In this document: one piece after another, positions 50,085 through 58,644 of the stretch | Numbering within the stretch: position 1 is the first letter of the stretch | Layout: the number at the start of each line of letters is the position of its first letter | Source: PALSA-1353 sp036267155 | GTDB taxonomy: Bacteria; Planctomycetota; Phycisphaerae; Tepidisphaerales; Tepidisphaeraceae | Length of the DNA stretch: 64,000 nucleotides | NCBI GenBank assembly: GCA_036267155.1 | Contig: DATAWP010000031.1 | Coordinates: 62,001 to 126,000, forward strand | Reading direction: 5' to 3' | The notes under the pieces: generated by a model | The model's database searches: none | What the model was told of the DNA's origin: nothing | The model's input: the letters and a program-made list of their open reading frames with translations, nothing else | Made by a program: the position numbers and the translations under genes

Positions 50085-53003
50085 ATGGAGAATCCCCGTC
50101 AATATATTCTTTTGTGCATTTGGGTTTTAGCCGCGGGAGTTGGTATCGCTTTCGATGCTCCAGCGCATGGCATGACCATAGACCTGTCTTATGACTCAAG
50201 TGTCACGAGTCTGTCGTATGCCACCTCTGTAGAAACCGCGGCGCAATATGCCGCCGATCAGCTTGAGAGCCTTTTCAGCAATAACATCACCATCAACATT
50301 GAGGTCGCCGCGTCGCCTGATTCGGATTTTGTGGGTGAAAGCTCGGCATCGTCGGCCGGCGGATTTACCTATTCCCAGGTTCGCAGCGATCTGATTGCCA
50401 ATGAGGCTACCCCGCTTGAAGATATCGCCTATGCCAGTTTGCCTGCGACTGATCCGACGGACGGCGGCAATTTTTTGCTCTCCACCTCGCAGGGAAAAGC
50501 TCTCGGCCTCCTTGCCGCCAATGCGCCGGGCGTTGACGGCATATTCACGTTCAGCACTGCCTCCAGCTACACATTTGATCCCAATAACCGCGCCATGCCG
50601 GGAGACCGCGATTTCATTGGCCTGGCCGAGCATGAGATCACGGAGGACATGGGCCGGTACGCCGGTCTGTCTCCGACGGTTTACGCCGCTTACGATCTTT
50701 ACCGATACACTGCTCCCGGGGTTCGCAGCTTGAACATGACCGACAGCGGAGTTTATTTCTCCATTGACGGCGGCAATACCGATCTCATGGATTACAATTC
50801 GAATCCACTGGGCGATCTTCAGGACTGGGCCAGCGACACGGACGACTCTTTCAACGCATTTTCTCCAACCGATGTGGAAAACGTCCTTTCACCCGTTGAT
50901 GTCGCCTCCCTGGACGTGCTGGGCTTTCATGCGGTCTCAACCCACATCCTCACTCGCGTCGGGGCCGGCAACTGGAGCATCGCCGGCGATTGGAACCTCG
51001 GCAATGCGCCAGGAGCGGGCGATGCCGCTTACGTCACGTTCGTCGACGGCGTGAATCGCACCATCAATTACGACTATACAGGCCCAGCCGCCACGCTTTA
51101 TTCCGTCACCGTCAATCTCACCAATGCAACCGGAGGCGCGACGACCACGCTCGCTATGGCGGCGAATAGCCTGACCGTCAATGGCTACGAGGAAGTTGGC
51201 AGCCTCGGCGTGGGAACCTTCAACCAAAGCGGGGGCACGAACACCATCGACGGTGAAAACGGTCTGCTGCTCGGCGAAAACATCGGTTCCAATGGCACAT
51301 ACCTTCTCAGCGGCTCGGGTGCTCTGGACGTTTCCGGCGGAAATGAAATGGTGGGCATTGCAGGGACCGGAACCCTGAACCAGAGCGGCGGCAGCAACAC
51401 GATCAGCGGCGGTCTCGACATCGGCAATCAGGCCGGGGCTTTGGGGACATACATGCTCAGCGGCTCCGCCACGCTTTCCGTAACCGACACCGCGGGCGAA
51501 ACCATCGGCGACAACGGCACTGGAACCTTCATTCAGACCGGCGGCACGAACAACGCCAGCAACCTTTTTTACGTCGGTTTCGAGACCGGCAGTTCCGGCA
51601 CCTATACCCTGAGCGGCACCGGCGCACTTTCCTGCAGCACCACCGAGTACGTCGGCTACATCGGTACGGGCAGTTTTAATCAGAGCGGCGGCACCAATAC
51701 GATCACGGGAAATAATTCTCTTCTCATCGGAACGAACGTTGGTTCGGTGGGAACCTACACGTTGAGCGGCGGAACCCTTTCGGACGGGGGAACCAACATC
51801 GGCGGCGAATACGTGGGTTATGGCGCCAGTGGAACATTCACACAAACCGGCGGCATGAACATGATTACCGGGGGCTACTCCCTCATTGTGGGATTCGGCG
51901 GCCCGAGCGGAACATATAACCTCAGCGGCACCGGCGAACTCTCGGACAACGGCGGCGAATACGTCGGCTACAGCACGACGGGAAGCTTGAATCAGAGCGC
52001 AGGCACGAACACGATCACCGGCGGTTATGCCCTGCTCGTCGGCGGATTCGGCACAGCGACGGGGACGTACGCGCTGAGCGGCACCGGGGCCCTTTCGGTC
52101 AGTGGCGGCGAATTCATCGGTTATAGCAGCAATGGAATCTTCAACCAGACGGGCGGCACAAACACCCTCACTTCATACTCCTCGCTCTTTCTGGCTTTCA
52201 ACGCGGGCTCGACCGGCACATACACTCTCAGCGGCGGTACCGCGACGATTGCCGGCGGCGTTTACGTCGGCGGCACCGGATCCGCCTCCGGCGGCAGCGG
52301 AACGTTGACCGTCAATTCGGGCCAACTGAATGTCTCTAATTTATTAGACGTTTATGGCGCCGGCATCGTGAACATTAACGGCGGATCAACCACCATCGGC
52401 GCTCTTTCAATCGCCGCCGGCGGCATCGTCAATGTTAACAGCGCATTTATCATCGACTACGGCGTTGGCGACGAGAGTGCTGCCGGCACGATCCGATCCT
52501 ATCTTCAAAGCGGCTACAACAACGGCGCCTGGAACGGCGTCGGCATCGATAGCTCCGCCGCCGCTGCCAATTCTCGTTATGCTGTGGGTTACGCCGACTC
52601 CGCCGACCCCGGCAATCCCGCCAACCTGCCATCAGGAGAGATCGAAATTAAGTACACGCTGTACGGCGACACGAACCTCGACGGTACAGTGAACAGCGTT
52701 GACTTCGGCAACCTTGCGGCGAACTTCGGCAAGTCGGGAAAAGTCTGGGATCAGGGCGACCTTGATTATAACGGCACGGTGAACAGCATCGACTTTGGAT
52801 TGCTGGCGGGGAATTTCGGAAAATCCGCCAGTGGAGCGAACGTGGAGTTGTCGCAGGGCGATTGGGCAGCGTTGGATGCATTCGCTGCGGCGAATGGACT
52901 ATTGGCGGACGTGCCGGAACCGTCATCCGCCGCGCTAGCGGTGTTGGTCGGATTATGCGTTTGCGCTCGGCGAAGTCGATCATCCGCAATTCGTCTCAGG
53001 TAG
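50085..53003 (+). CDS. Secreted metalloprotease-like repeat protein with dockerin and PEP-CTERM
   Basis: A 972-aa exported protein. A signal peptide (about 1-29, IWVLAAGVGIAFDAPAHG) precedes a domain with the zinc-type motif AEHEITEDMGR (H183), as in NF038122-type putative metalloproteases. From about 300 to 750 there are imperfect 40-45-aa beta repeats (GTFNQSGGTNTI ... GTYTLSGTGAL ... EYVGY), likely a beta-helix. Then follow two Ca-binding-type dockerin repeats (TNLDGTVNSVDFGNLAANFG, DYNGTVNSIDFGLLAGNFG) and a VPEP tail with a hydrophobic helix and Arg cluster. It is probably sorted at the cell envelope. Confidence 0.85.
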   Translation: MENPRQYILLCIWVLAAGVGIAFDAPAHGMTIDLSYDSSVTSLSYATSVETAAQYAADQLESLFSNNITINIEVAASPDSDFVGESSASSAGGFTYSQVRSDLIANEATPLEDIAYASLPATDPTDGGNFLLSTSQGKALGLLAANAPGVDGIFTFSTASSYTFDPNNRAMPGDRDFIGLAEHEITEDMGRYAGLSPTVYAAYDLYRYTAPGVRSLNMTDSGVYFSIDGGNTDLMDYNSNPLGDLQDWASDTDDSFNAFSPTDVENVLSPVDVASLDVLGFHAVSTHILTRVGAGNWSIAGDWNLGNAPGAGDAAYVTFVDGVNRTINYDYTGPAATLYSVTVNLTNATGGATTTLAMAANSLTVNGYEEVGSLGVGTFNQSGGTNTIDGENGLLLGENIGSNGTYLLSGSGALDVSGGNEMVGIAGTGTLNQSGGSNTISGGLDIGNQAGALGTYMLSGSATLSVTDTAGETIGDNGTGTFIQTGGTNNASNLFYVGFETGSSGTYTLSGTGALSCSTTEYVGYIGTGSFNQSGGTNTITGNNSLLIGTNVGSVGTYTLSGGTLSDGGTNIGGEYVGYGASGTFTQTGGMNMITGGYSLIVGFGGPSGTYNLSGTGELSDNGGEYVGYSTTGSLNQSAGTNTITGGYALLVGGFGTATGTYALSGTGALSVSGGEFIGYSSNGIFNQTGGTNTLTSYSSLFLAFNAGSTGTYTLSGGTATIAGGVYVGGTGSASGGSGTLTVNSGQLNVSNLLDVYGAGIVNINGGSTTIGALSIAAGGIVNVNSAFIIDYGVGDESAAGTIRSYLQSGYNNGAWNGVGIDSSAAAANSRYAVGYADSADPGNPANLPSGEIEIKYTLYGDTNLDGTVNSVDFGNLAANFGKSGKVWDQGDLDYNGTVNSIDFGLLAGNFGKSASGANVELSQGDWAALDAFAAANGLLADVPEPSSAALAVLVGLCVCARRSRSSAIRLR

Positions 53004-53186
53004 AGCGGGCCATTCTTTTTGCCCCGATCCGCACACCTTGTGATTCCTGTTTGGGCCAATCTATAACGCCTGTTGGGCGAATATCTCGTTATAGGGCCGC
53101 CCGGCCGCCGACTTTCGTGGTTTTTCGCTTGCCAATCCCGCAAATTCGGCCCACAATCAGATGGTTCGCGGTTGGGTTGGGGAAAT

Positions 53187-55193
53187 ATGCGCCGGCCAAT
53201 TCGTAGCGTTTTTTTGTTGCTGTCGCCGGCGCTGGCCGGCGCTTCTCCTCTTTGGGCTCAAACCATTGTCTACAATTCCGGCGGGTTTGAAGCGCCGCGA
53301 TTCTCCACCACCTTTGCCAACAATGCCATCGTCGGAAACCTCCACGGACAGGACGCCGGCGTTGATATCTGGAAGGAATCGACGACCGACCCAGCCGGCA
53401 GTTCGGACGCCGCCGGCGGCACGGCGATTGTCCAGGCATCCGGCGGCGGCGCGGGCCTGGGAGCGCAGGATGTCCTCGTCACGCGAACGCAATACGACAA
53501 CCGCTGGGCGCCGATCGTCAGCCTGACTCCCACGACGCAGAATCTCGTCTCCATCTCCTGGAACATGCAGGTCAACCAGTCCTCGGGGTCTTCGTCGAAT
53601 TTCGGTCCGTTTTTCGGGATCGAGGCCAATGATGACGCCTCCAGCGTCACGCAGATCGCCGCGCTCGGGGTGGATGCCACCACCGGGCAGGTTCTGGTCT
53701 ACGACCAGAACGCCGGCGGCCTGAACACCACGCCGGGCGATGCCAGCGTTGCGTTCGGCCAATTCAACAGTTTTCTTCTTACGCTTGATTACACGAGCTT
53801 CACCTACGCCGTCGCGCTCAATGGTGAAACGATCGAAACGGGTCTGCCGTTCTACGGCGGCGACGTCACACAGTTCACCGACGCCGATATCGCGGCACTT
53901 CAGGATGCCCCATCGGCCGACGCCAATCAGAGCGGCTCGGCCATCTTCGACAACTATCTCATCACCAACTCGGCAGGCTCGCTGCCCGTCCCCAACGTCG
54001 TGATCGCCACGGGCAAAACTCTCTCCGCGTCGACGGATGCCGAAATTGGAACCACCGGCGCGGCCGTCGAATTCGCCGGGGGCACCCTCACGGCTGACGG
54101 ATCCTTCGCCACCGCGCGTCCGATCCTGGTCGATTCCACCGGCGGTAATATTGCGGTTCTCCCCGGCACGACGTTCACGCTCAATTCCTCCGTGCTGACG
54201 TGGTCCAAAGGCACGCTCGCCACCGCGAACGCCGGCGTGCTCGCGTTCGCCCTCAATAGCGCCACCGTCTCCGTCCAGAGCGGCTCGGCCCTCTCAATTG
54301 CCGCCGGCTCATCCGTCACCGTCGCCGGCAACACCGACCCTTTCACCGATTCAAATACCCCGGCCAATCACGTCGCCATCGTTGACAACGGATCGCTCGC
54401 GGTGAACACGATCAATTCCTCCATTGCCGGCATGACGGGCAGCGGCCAGTTGACCATCGGAACCGGCAGCACCACCAACAAGCTGCAGTTGGCCACCGGC
54501 AGCGGAGCCAGTGCGATCGGATCTCTCACCATCAACGCCGGCGCTACGCTCGATATCGCCAACAATCATCTCTTTATCAATTACGGCGCCGGCGCCGATC
54601 CGAAAGTGACCATTCTTTCCTACCTGAAGAGCGGCTACAACAACGGCGCATGGAACGGCCCCGGCATTGACAGTTCCGCAGCAGCCGCCAGCGGCGGCCG
54701 ATATGCCGTCGGCTTTGCCGACGCTGCGGACAACTCCGGCGCCAATCTCACCAGCGGTCAGATCGAAGTCGCCTACACCCTTTACGGCGACGCCAACCTC
54801 GACGGCGTCGTAAACTCCGTCGATTTTGGAACTATCGCTGCGAATTTCGGCAAGCAGGTCAGCGGGTGGGACGAGGGAGATTTTGATTACAATGGCGTGG
54901 TCAACAGCATTGATTTCGGACTCTTGGCCGCCAACTTCGGGAAGTCAGCCGGCGCCAATGCGGATGTGGCATTGCCTGCCGCCGATTGGTCCGCTCTCGA
55001 CGCCTTCGCGGCCGCAAACGGACTCCTGGCCGACGTCCCTGAACCGGCATCGGCGACGCTCCTGCTCGCGGCTCCGCTGGTTCTGTTACCCCGCCGCCGC
55101 AAGTCTTGGGGGGCAGATGCTATTTTCCGACCGGCATCGGCAACTTCATACCGATTGTCTGCGACGCGTAAAACGGCGCGACCCCAGGCCTAA
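53187..55193 (+). CDS. Secreted protein with dockerin repeats and PEP-CTERM tail
   Basis: A 668-aa protein starting at ATG 53187 with a signal peptide (RSVFLLLSPALAGASPLWAQ). The N-terminal region is a beta-sandwich type domain; the middle has autotransporter-like beta repeats (GKTLSASTDAEIGTTGAAVE). Its last 150 residues closely match those of the previous gene, from the GYNNGAWNG segment through two dockerin repeats to ADVPEPAS. Beyond the usual Arg cluster it carries an extra 35-residue tail. The 3' end overlaps the convergent protease gene by 48 bp. Function unknown. Confidence 0.8.
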   Translation: MRRPIRSVFLLLSPALAGASPLWAQTIVYNSGGFEAPRFSTTFANNAIVGNLHGQDAGVDIWKESTTDPAGSSDAAGGTAIVQASGGGAGLGAQDVLVTRTQYDNRWAPIVSLTPTTQNLVSISWNMQVNQSSGSSSNFGPFFGIEANDDASSVTQIAALGVDATTGQVLVYDQNAGGLNTTPGDASVAFGQFNSFLLTLDYTSFTYAVALNGETIETGLPFYGGDVTQFTDADIAALQDAPSADANQSGSAIFDNYLITNSAGSLPVPNVVIATGKTLSASTDAEIGTTGAAVEFAGGTLTADGSFATARPILVDSTGGNIAVLPGTTFTLNSSVLTWSKGTLATANAGVLAFALNSATVSVQSGSALSIAAGSSVTVAGNTDPFTDSNTPANHVAIVDNGSLAVNTINSSIAGMTGSGQLTIGTGSTTNKLQLATGSGASAIGSLTINAGATLDIANNHLFINYGAGADPKVTILSYLKSGYNNGAWNGPGIDSSAAAASGGRYAVGFADAADNSGANLTSGQIEVAYTLYGDANLDGVVNSVDFGTIAANFGKQVSGWDEGDFDYNGVVNSIDFGLLAANFGKSAGANADVALPAADWSALDAFAAANGLLADVPEPASATLLLAAPLVLLPRRRKSWGADAIFRPASATSYRLSATRKTARPQA

Positions 55194-56171
55194 AATGCCG
55201 GCGAGCAGAATGGTCCCTGTTGCCGGCTCGGGAACGGGTGAAAGCGTGGTCAACTCGCCGTCAATCCAGGGTAGATAGCTGTACACGTCCACATCGCTCC
55301 ACGTGTAACTGGCGTTGTTGGAATAGGCGAATTCGCTGTTGGGATCACCAGCGAGCGTGCCGGTAACCGAACTGGAATGCACGCCAAAGATTGTGTTGCC
55401 GGAAAGACTGGGACCGCCGGAGTCGCCGGAGAAGATGTATGAGGTGCTGCCGTTATAGTTGGGGGATGTCCCGTTGATCAGCGCGCCGTTTTGAAATCCC
55501 TGATACATGTAGTTTGGGCCTGCTTCCGAGACAGCGCCGGTGATGGCGGTGACGCCGGAGCCGTTGAGGGTATTGGGGCCGGCCGCCAGCGTGCCGTATC
55601 CAGCGCCGTCGCCAAAGACGGACGAATATGAATAGCCCAGGTTGCCGCTGATGGTGACGACGGATGCCTGGAGACCGTACCCCGCCTGGGTGATGGCGGC
55701 ATTCGCAGCCGGATCCGCTGTGGGCAAGTTTACCGAAATCAAGGGCGCCGGCAGCGTATTCAACTGGCTGCCCGGGACAAAAACATCCAGCATCGCCAGG
55801 TCCGCTCCGCTTGAGCCATCTTCCGGAAAAGTGAAATCCGTTGCGACGGCCTCGGCAGCGAACGAAGCGCCGCCGGAACCCGAATTTCCAAACGCGGTGG
55901 TGATCAGGCTTGGAGAATACAGAGTGCCGCCGTCGCGTACGACGTGGTCGGCGGTCAGCACGTCGAGATCCTCGCCGCCATCGTACGGCGTGATCTGAAT
56001 GATCGTCCCCGTGCCACTTCCACCGGGATCGGAGATTCTGACGATGGCGTTGGCCGTGTTGCCCAAAGCCCCAACTGAATTGGAGCCCGGCGAGATCGCG
56101 ATCGCAAAACTCTGGCTTGGAATGGCCGCAACCAACGCTGAAAGAGCGATAGAACGCTTTGAGATTCTCAT
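55146..56171 (-). CDS. Secreted trypsin-like serine protease with PEP-CTERM tail
   Basis: A 341-aa exported protease. After a signal peptide (RSIALSALVAAIPSQSFAIA) the catalytic triad is visible as H76 in LTADHVV, D124 in SGADLAMLDV and S251 in SGDSGGPS. It ends in VPEPATGTILLAGILGLGSR and an Arg-rich tail, the PEP-CTERM signal. ATG 56171 is preceded by GGGAAGGGAAG; the longer frame adds 42 residues without signal-peptide character. It may process surface proteins. Confidence 0.88.
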   Translation of the reverse strand: MRISKRSIALSALVAAIPSQSFAIAISPGSNSVGALGNTANAIVRISDPGGSGTGTIIQITPYDGGEDLDVLTADHVVRDGGTLYSPSLITTAFGNSGSGGASFAAEAVATDFTFPEDGSSGADLAMLDVFVPGSQLNTLPAPLISVNLPTADPAANAAITQAGYGLQASVVTISGNLGYSYSSVFGDGAGYGTLAAGPNTLNGSGVTAITGAVSEAGPNYMYQGFQNGALINGTSPNYNGSTSYIFSGDSGGPSLSGNTIFGVHSSSVTGTLAGDPNSEFAYSNNASYTWSDVDVYSYLPWIDGELTTLSPVPEPATGTILLAGILGLGSRRFTRRRQSV

Positions 56172-56419
56172 GAACTTCCCTTCCCTAATCACGGTCACTG
56201 ACGACGTGTTATTCGAGAGCCGCAATTTCAGACTAATTTCTGTCCGCAAAAAGTCAAGAAAAAAGTCGGAATAATGCTGTTTTGACATGCCGGTCATCTT
56301 TAGATTTATTCACAAAAGCCGAATTGGAGGCGTTCAGAAGCGAAATCTAGTGTCGCAAATTGCGACAACTCATCCGTATGCCGCGACCACGGTTTCACTG
56401 TTTATTGAGAGGTAATCTC

Positions 56420-56959
56420 TTACGAATTGGCTCCGAGTTTTCCCAACCACATCCCCAGCGCAAAGACAATTGCCCCACCCACGATCACCTGAACGATCGT
56501 TTTGACGAGCGGACTTTTCATGAAGTGAAAGCGAATGCACGCAATCAATGTCAGCTCCACCACGACCACCACGTACGCCAACTGCAATGCCGCGCTGAGC
56601 GACTGCATCAGAAACGGAAGCGTATGCAACATTCCGCCGACGGTCGTGGCGATGCCGGTGATCGCTGCGCGCGCCATCGGCGTTCCGCGGCCGGTGACCT
56701 TCCCATCATCCGACAGGGCTTCGGCCAATCCCATGCTGATCCCGGCCCCCACCGACGCGGCCAATCCGACAAAAAACGCCGTCATCGGCCTGCGGGTCGC
56801 CAGCGCCGTCGCAAACAGCGGCGCCAGCGTCGAGACCGATCCATCCATCAACCCGAGCAGCGCCGGCTGAACCTTCTGCAGAATGAATTTGTGCGTGTGG
56901 TGCGAATGTTCGCCCACGCCGACCAGGGCCGCGCTCAATTCTGTTGCTTCCAAAGACAT
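56420..56959 (-). CDS. VIT/CCC1-like membrane transporter domain protein
   Basis: A 179-aa integral membrane protein with a VIT-type start HKFILQKVQPALLGLMDGSV and about five hydrophobic helices. It resembles the C-terminal membrane domain of MbfA-type proteins (membrane-bound ferritin, iron or manganese export) but lacks the N-terminal ferritin domain. ATG 56959 is the only sensible start. It stands alone between the protease and a glycosyltransferase. Metal specificity cannot be read from sequence. Confidence 0.75.
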   Translation of the reverse strand: MSLEATELSAALVGVGEHSHHTHKFILQKVQPALLGLMDGSVSTLAPLFATALATRRPMTAFFVGLAASVGAGISMGLAEALSDDGKVTGRGTPMARAAITGIATTVGGMLHTLPFLMQSLSAALQLAYVVVVVELTLIACIRFHFMKSPLVKTIVQVIVGGAIVFALGMWLGKLGANS

Positions 56960-57065
56960 AGTGGGCTCCCGACGCAGTCCCGCTACTCATCTATCGAACA
57001 ACGATAGCCGCGCGCAAACTCAAAAGCCGCGGATTTCCGCGGTAATCGGCAAATAGGACTGAGTC

Positions 57066-58403
57066 TCAATCAACCTTGGGGGCGCGGCGCAACACGGAAT
57101 CATATGCCGCAGCGATCTCGCGCGCCTTCCGATCCCAGGTTAACTCCTGGGCCCGCGCCAACGCCCCCGCCGACAGCGCCGCCACGCGCTGCGGGCTAGC
57201 CAGCAGCGACCGAATCGCCGCAGCAAATCCCGCCTCGCTGATGCGCGGCCCTCGCATCGGCACCTTGATGCCGCACATCTCGGTCACCGCCACGCCCATC
57301 CCACAGGCATCGTGACAGATCACCGGCAAACCCAGCGCCAGCGATTCCATCACCACTGTGGATGTTCCTTCCTGCACGCTGGTGAAGATGAACACGTCCA
57401 CTTTGCGCATTTCGTCCAGGGCGGGCTGCAGAGGAATCTGCCCGGTCCAGGTAATCAGATCGTCGATCTCCAGTTGCCGCGCCATTGCTTGCCACGGCTC
57501 GCTCTGTTTGCCGCCGCCGAGGATTATCAGCTCGAAACGCCGCTCGGAAAATTCCCTTTTCAATTCCGCGGCAGCCATCAGGAGCAGCGGCAGAGCCTTG
57601 CGTCCCACATGAAGTCCGCTCCAAATGAGCCGTAGCGGCCTGCGGCCGTCATATTCCCGCACCCGCCCTTCCAATTCGGGCGCTCCCGTATCCAGCATGA
57701 TCTGCGATTCAAATCCCCAGCGCCGCGAGATCAACGCTTGATCGTTGTCTGTCGTCACAAAGATGTGCTTCGCCGCCCGGGCCGCACGCCGCGCCCGCGC
57801 CTTAAATCTTTTGTGCGCCGCGTTGATGATATTTTTCAGCCCGTAGAACAGCCGGTCCCGCCATGACAGCATCTTGAAATATGACCACGGCACGTCCGAA
57901 GCCCCAGCCACCGGACCCCAGACGAACGGAATGCCCAGCTTCCACAAATATCCCGGCTCCCGGAATCCCGTGAACGTCAACTGATGGGCCAGATCAAATG
58001 CCCGCTGGTGATGCAGGCGCTTGGCCTGGGCGAATGCCGCTCTTTGCCATGCGGCGTATCCCACGAAATACAACGGCGTCGTAAACGATATCAGCGGCTT
58101 CTGAAGCAACCTCGACAACAACGGCGGCTCGATGTAACAAACTTCCATGCCGCTTACCGCCGCATTTTTCTTGAGATACTCTTCCATCTCCTGTCGATAG
58201 TTCTCAATTCCGAGCTTCGGACAGCAGAGAATCGTGACGTCGTGATACGCGGCCAGGCGGGAGGCGATGTTCCAGCCTATGCCTGGTTCCGACCCCCTGT
58301 GAGGTGAAAAGACGAAAGCCGAGATGAGAACCCGCCCCCGCGGATGCGACGCAATGTCGGTGATCAAGTCTGCCTCGCTGGTGGACATCGATGAAGGTGA
58401 CAT
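57066..58403 (-). CDS. Glycosyltransferase family 4-like
   Basis: A GT-B glycosyltransferase of 445 aa (440 if ATG 58388 is used). The N-terminal domain begins RVLISAFVFSPHRGSEPGIG, the typical acceptor-side loop. The C-terminal domain has LRLIWSGLHVGRKALPLLL and the nucleotide-sugar motif EGTSTVVMESLALGLPVI with the E-x7-E pair. It likely adds a sugar to a polysaccharide or lipid precursor at the membrane face. No partner genes are adjacent, though the mannose guanylyltransferase lies 3 kb away. Confidence 0.85.
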   Translation of the reverse strand: MSPSSMSTSEADLITDIASHPRGRVLISAFVFSPHRGSEPGIGWNIASRLAAYHDVTILCCPKLGIENYRQEMEEYLKKNAAVSGMEVCYIEPPLLSRLLQKPLISFTTPLYFVGYAAWQRAAFAQAKRLHHQRAFDLAHQLTFTGFREPGYLWKLGIPFVWGPVAGASDVPWSYFKMLSWRDRLFYGLKNIINAAHKRFKARARRAARAAKHIFVTTDNDQALISRRWGFESQIMLDTGAPELEGRVREYDGRRPLRLIWSGLHVGRKALPLLLMAAAELKREFSERRFELIILGGGKQSEPWQAMARQLEIDDLITWTGQIPLQPALDEMRKVDVFIFTSVQEGTSTVVMESLALGLPVICHDACGMGVAVTEMCGIKVPMRGPRISEAGFAAAIRSLLASPQRVAALSAGALARAQELTWDRKAREIAAAYDSVLRRAPKVD

Positions 58404-58644
58404 GCAGTATCAGGAGAGTTTTCGGGAATCCATCCCCGGCGGCCAACGAAAAAATTCTCGATTTCGGCCGGAAATTGGTTTGATCCTGCCGGCTGGGCGG
58501 TCCAGAATCTTATTGGACGCGGGAGATGGTCGGCTTTTTCCGAGCCCCCGCCTGTTTCCGGGCAAAATCCGCACCGATGCCAATGATGCCATTGTGTAAC
58601 GGCGTCAAATAACCATTTACTGACACCCATGCACTGGAGGGCCT

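Noticed and set aside
50937..51845. 302-aa antisense frame opposite the secreted repeat protein
   Set aside because: The repetitive translation reflects the forward beta repeats, with no start signal and no recognisable domain.
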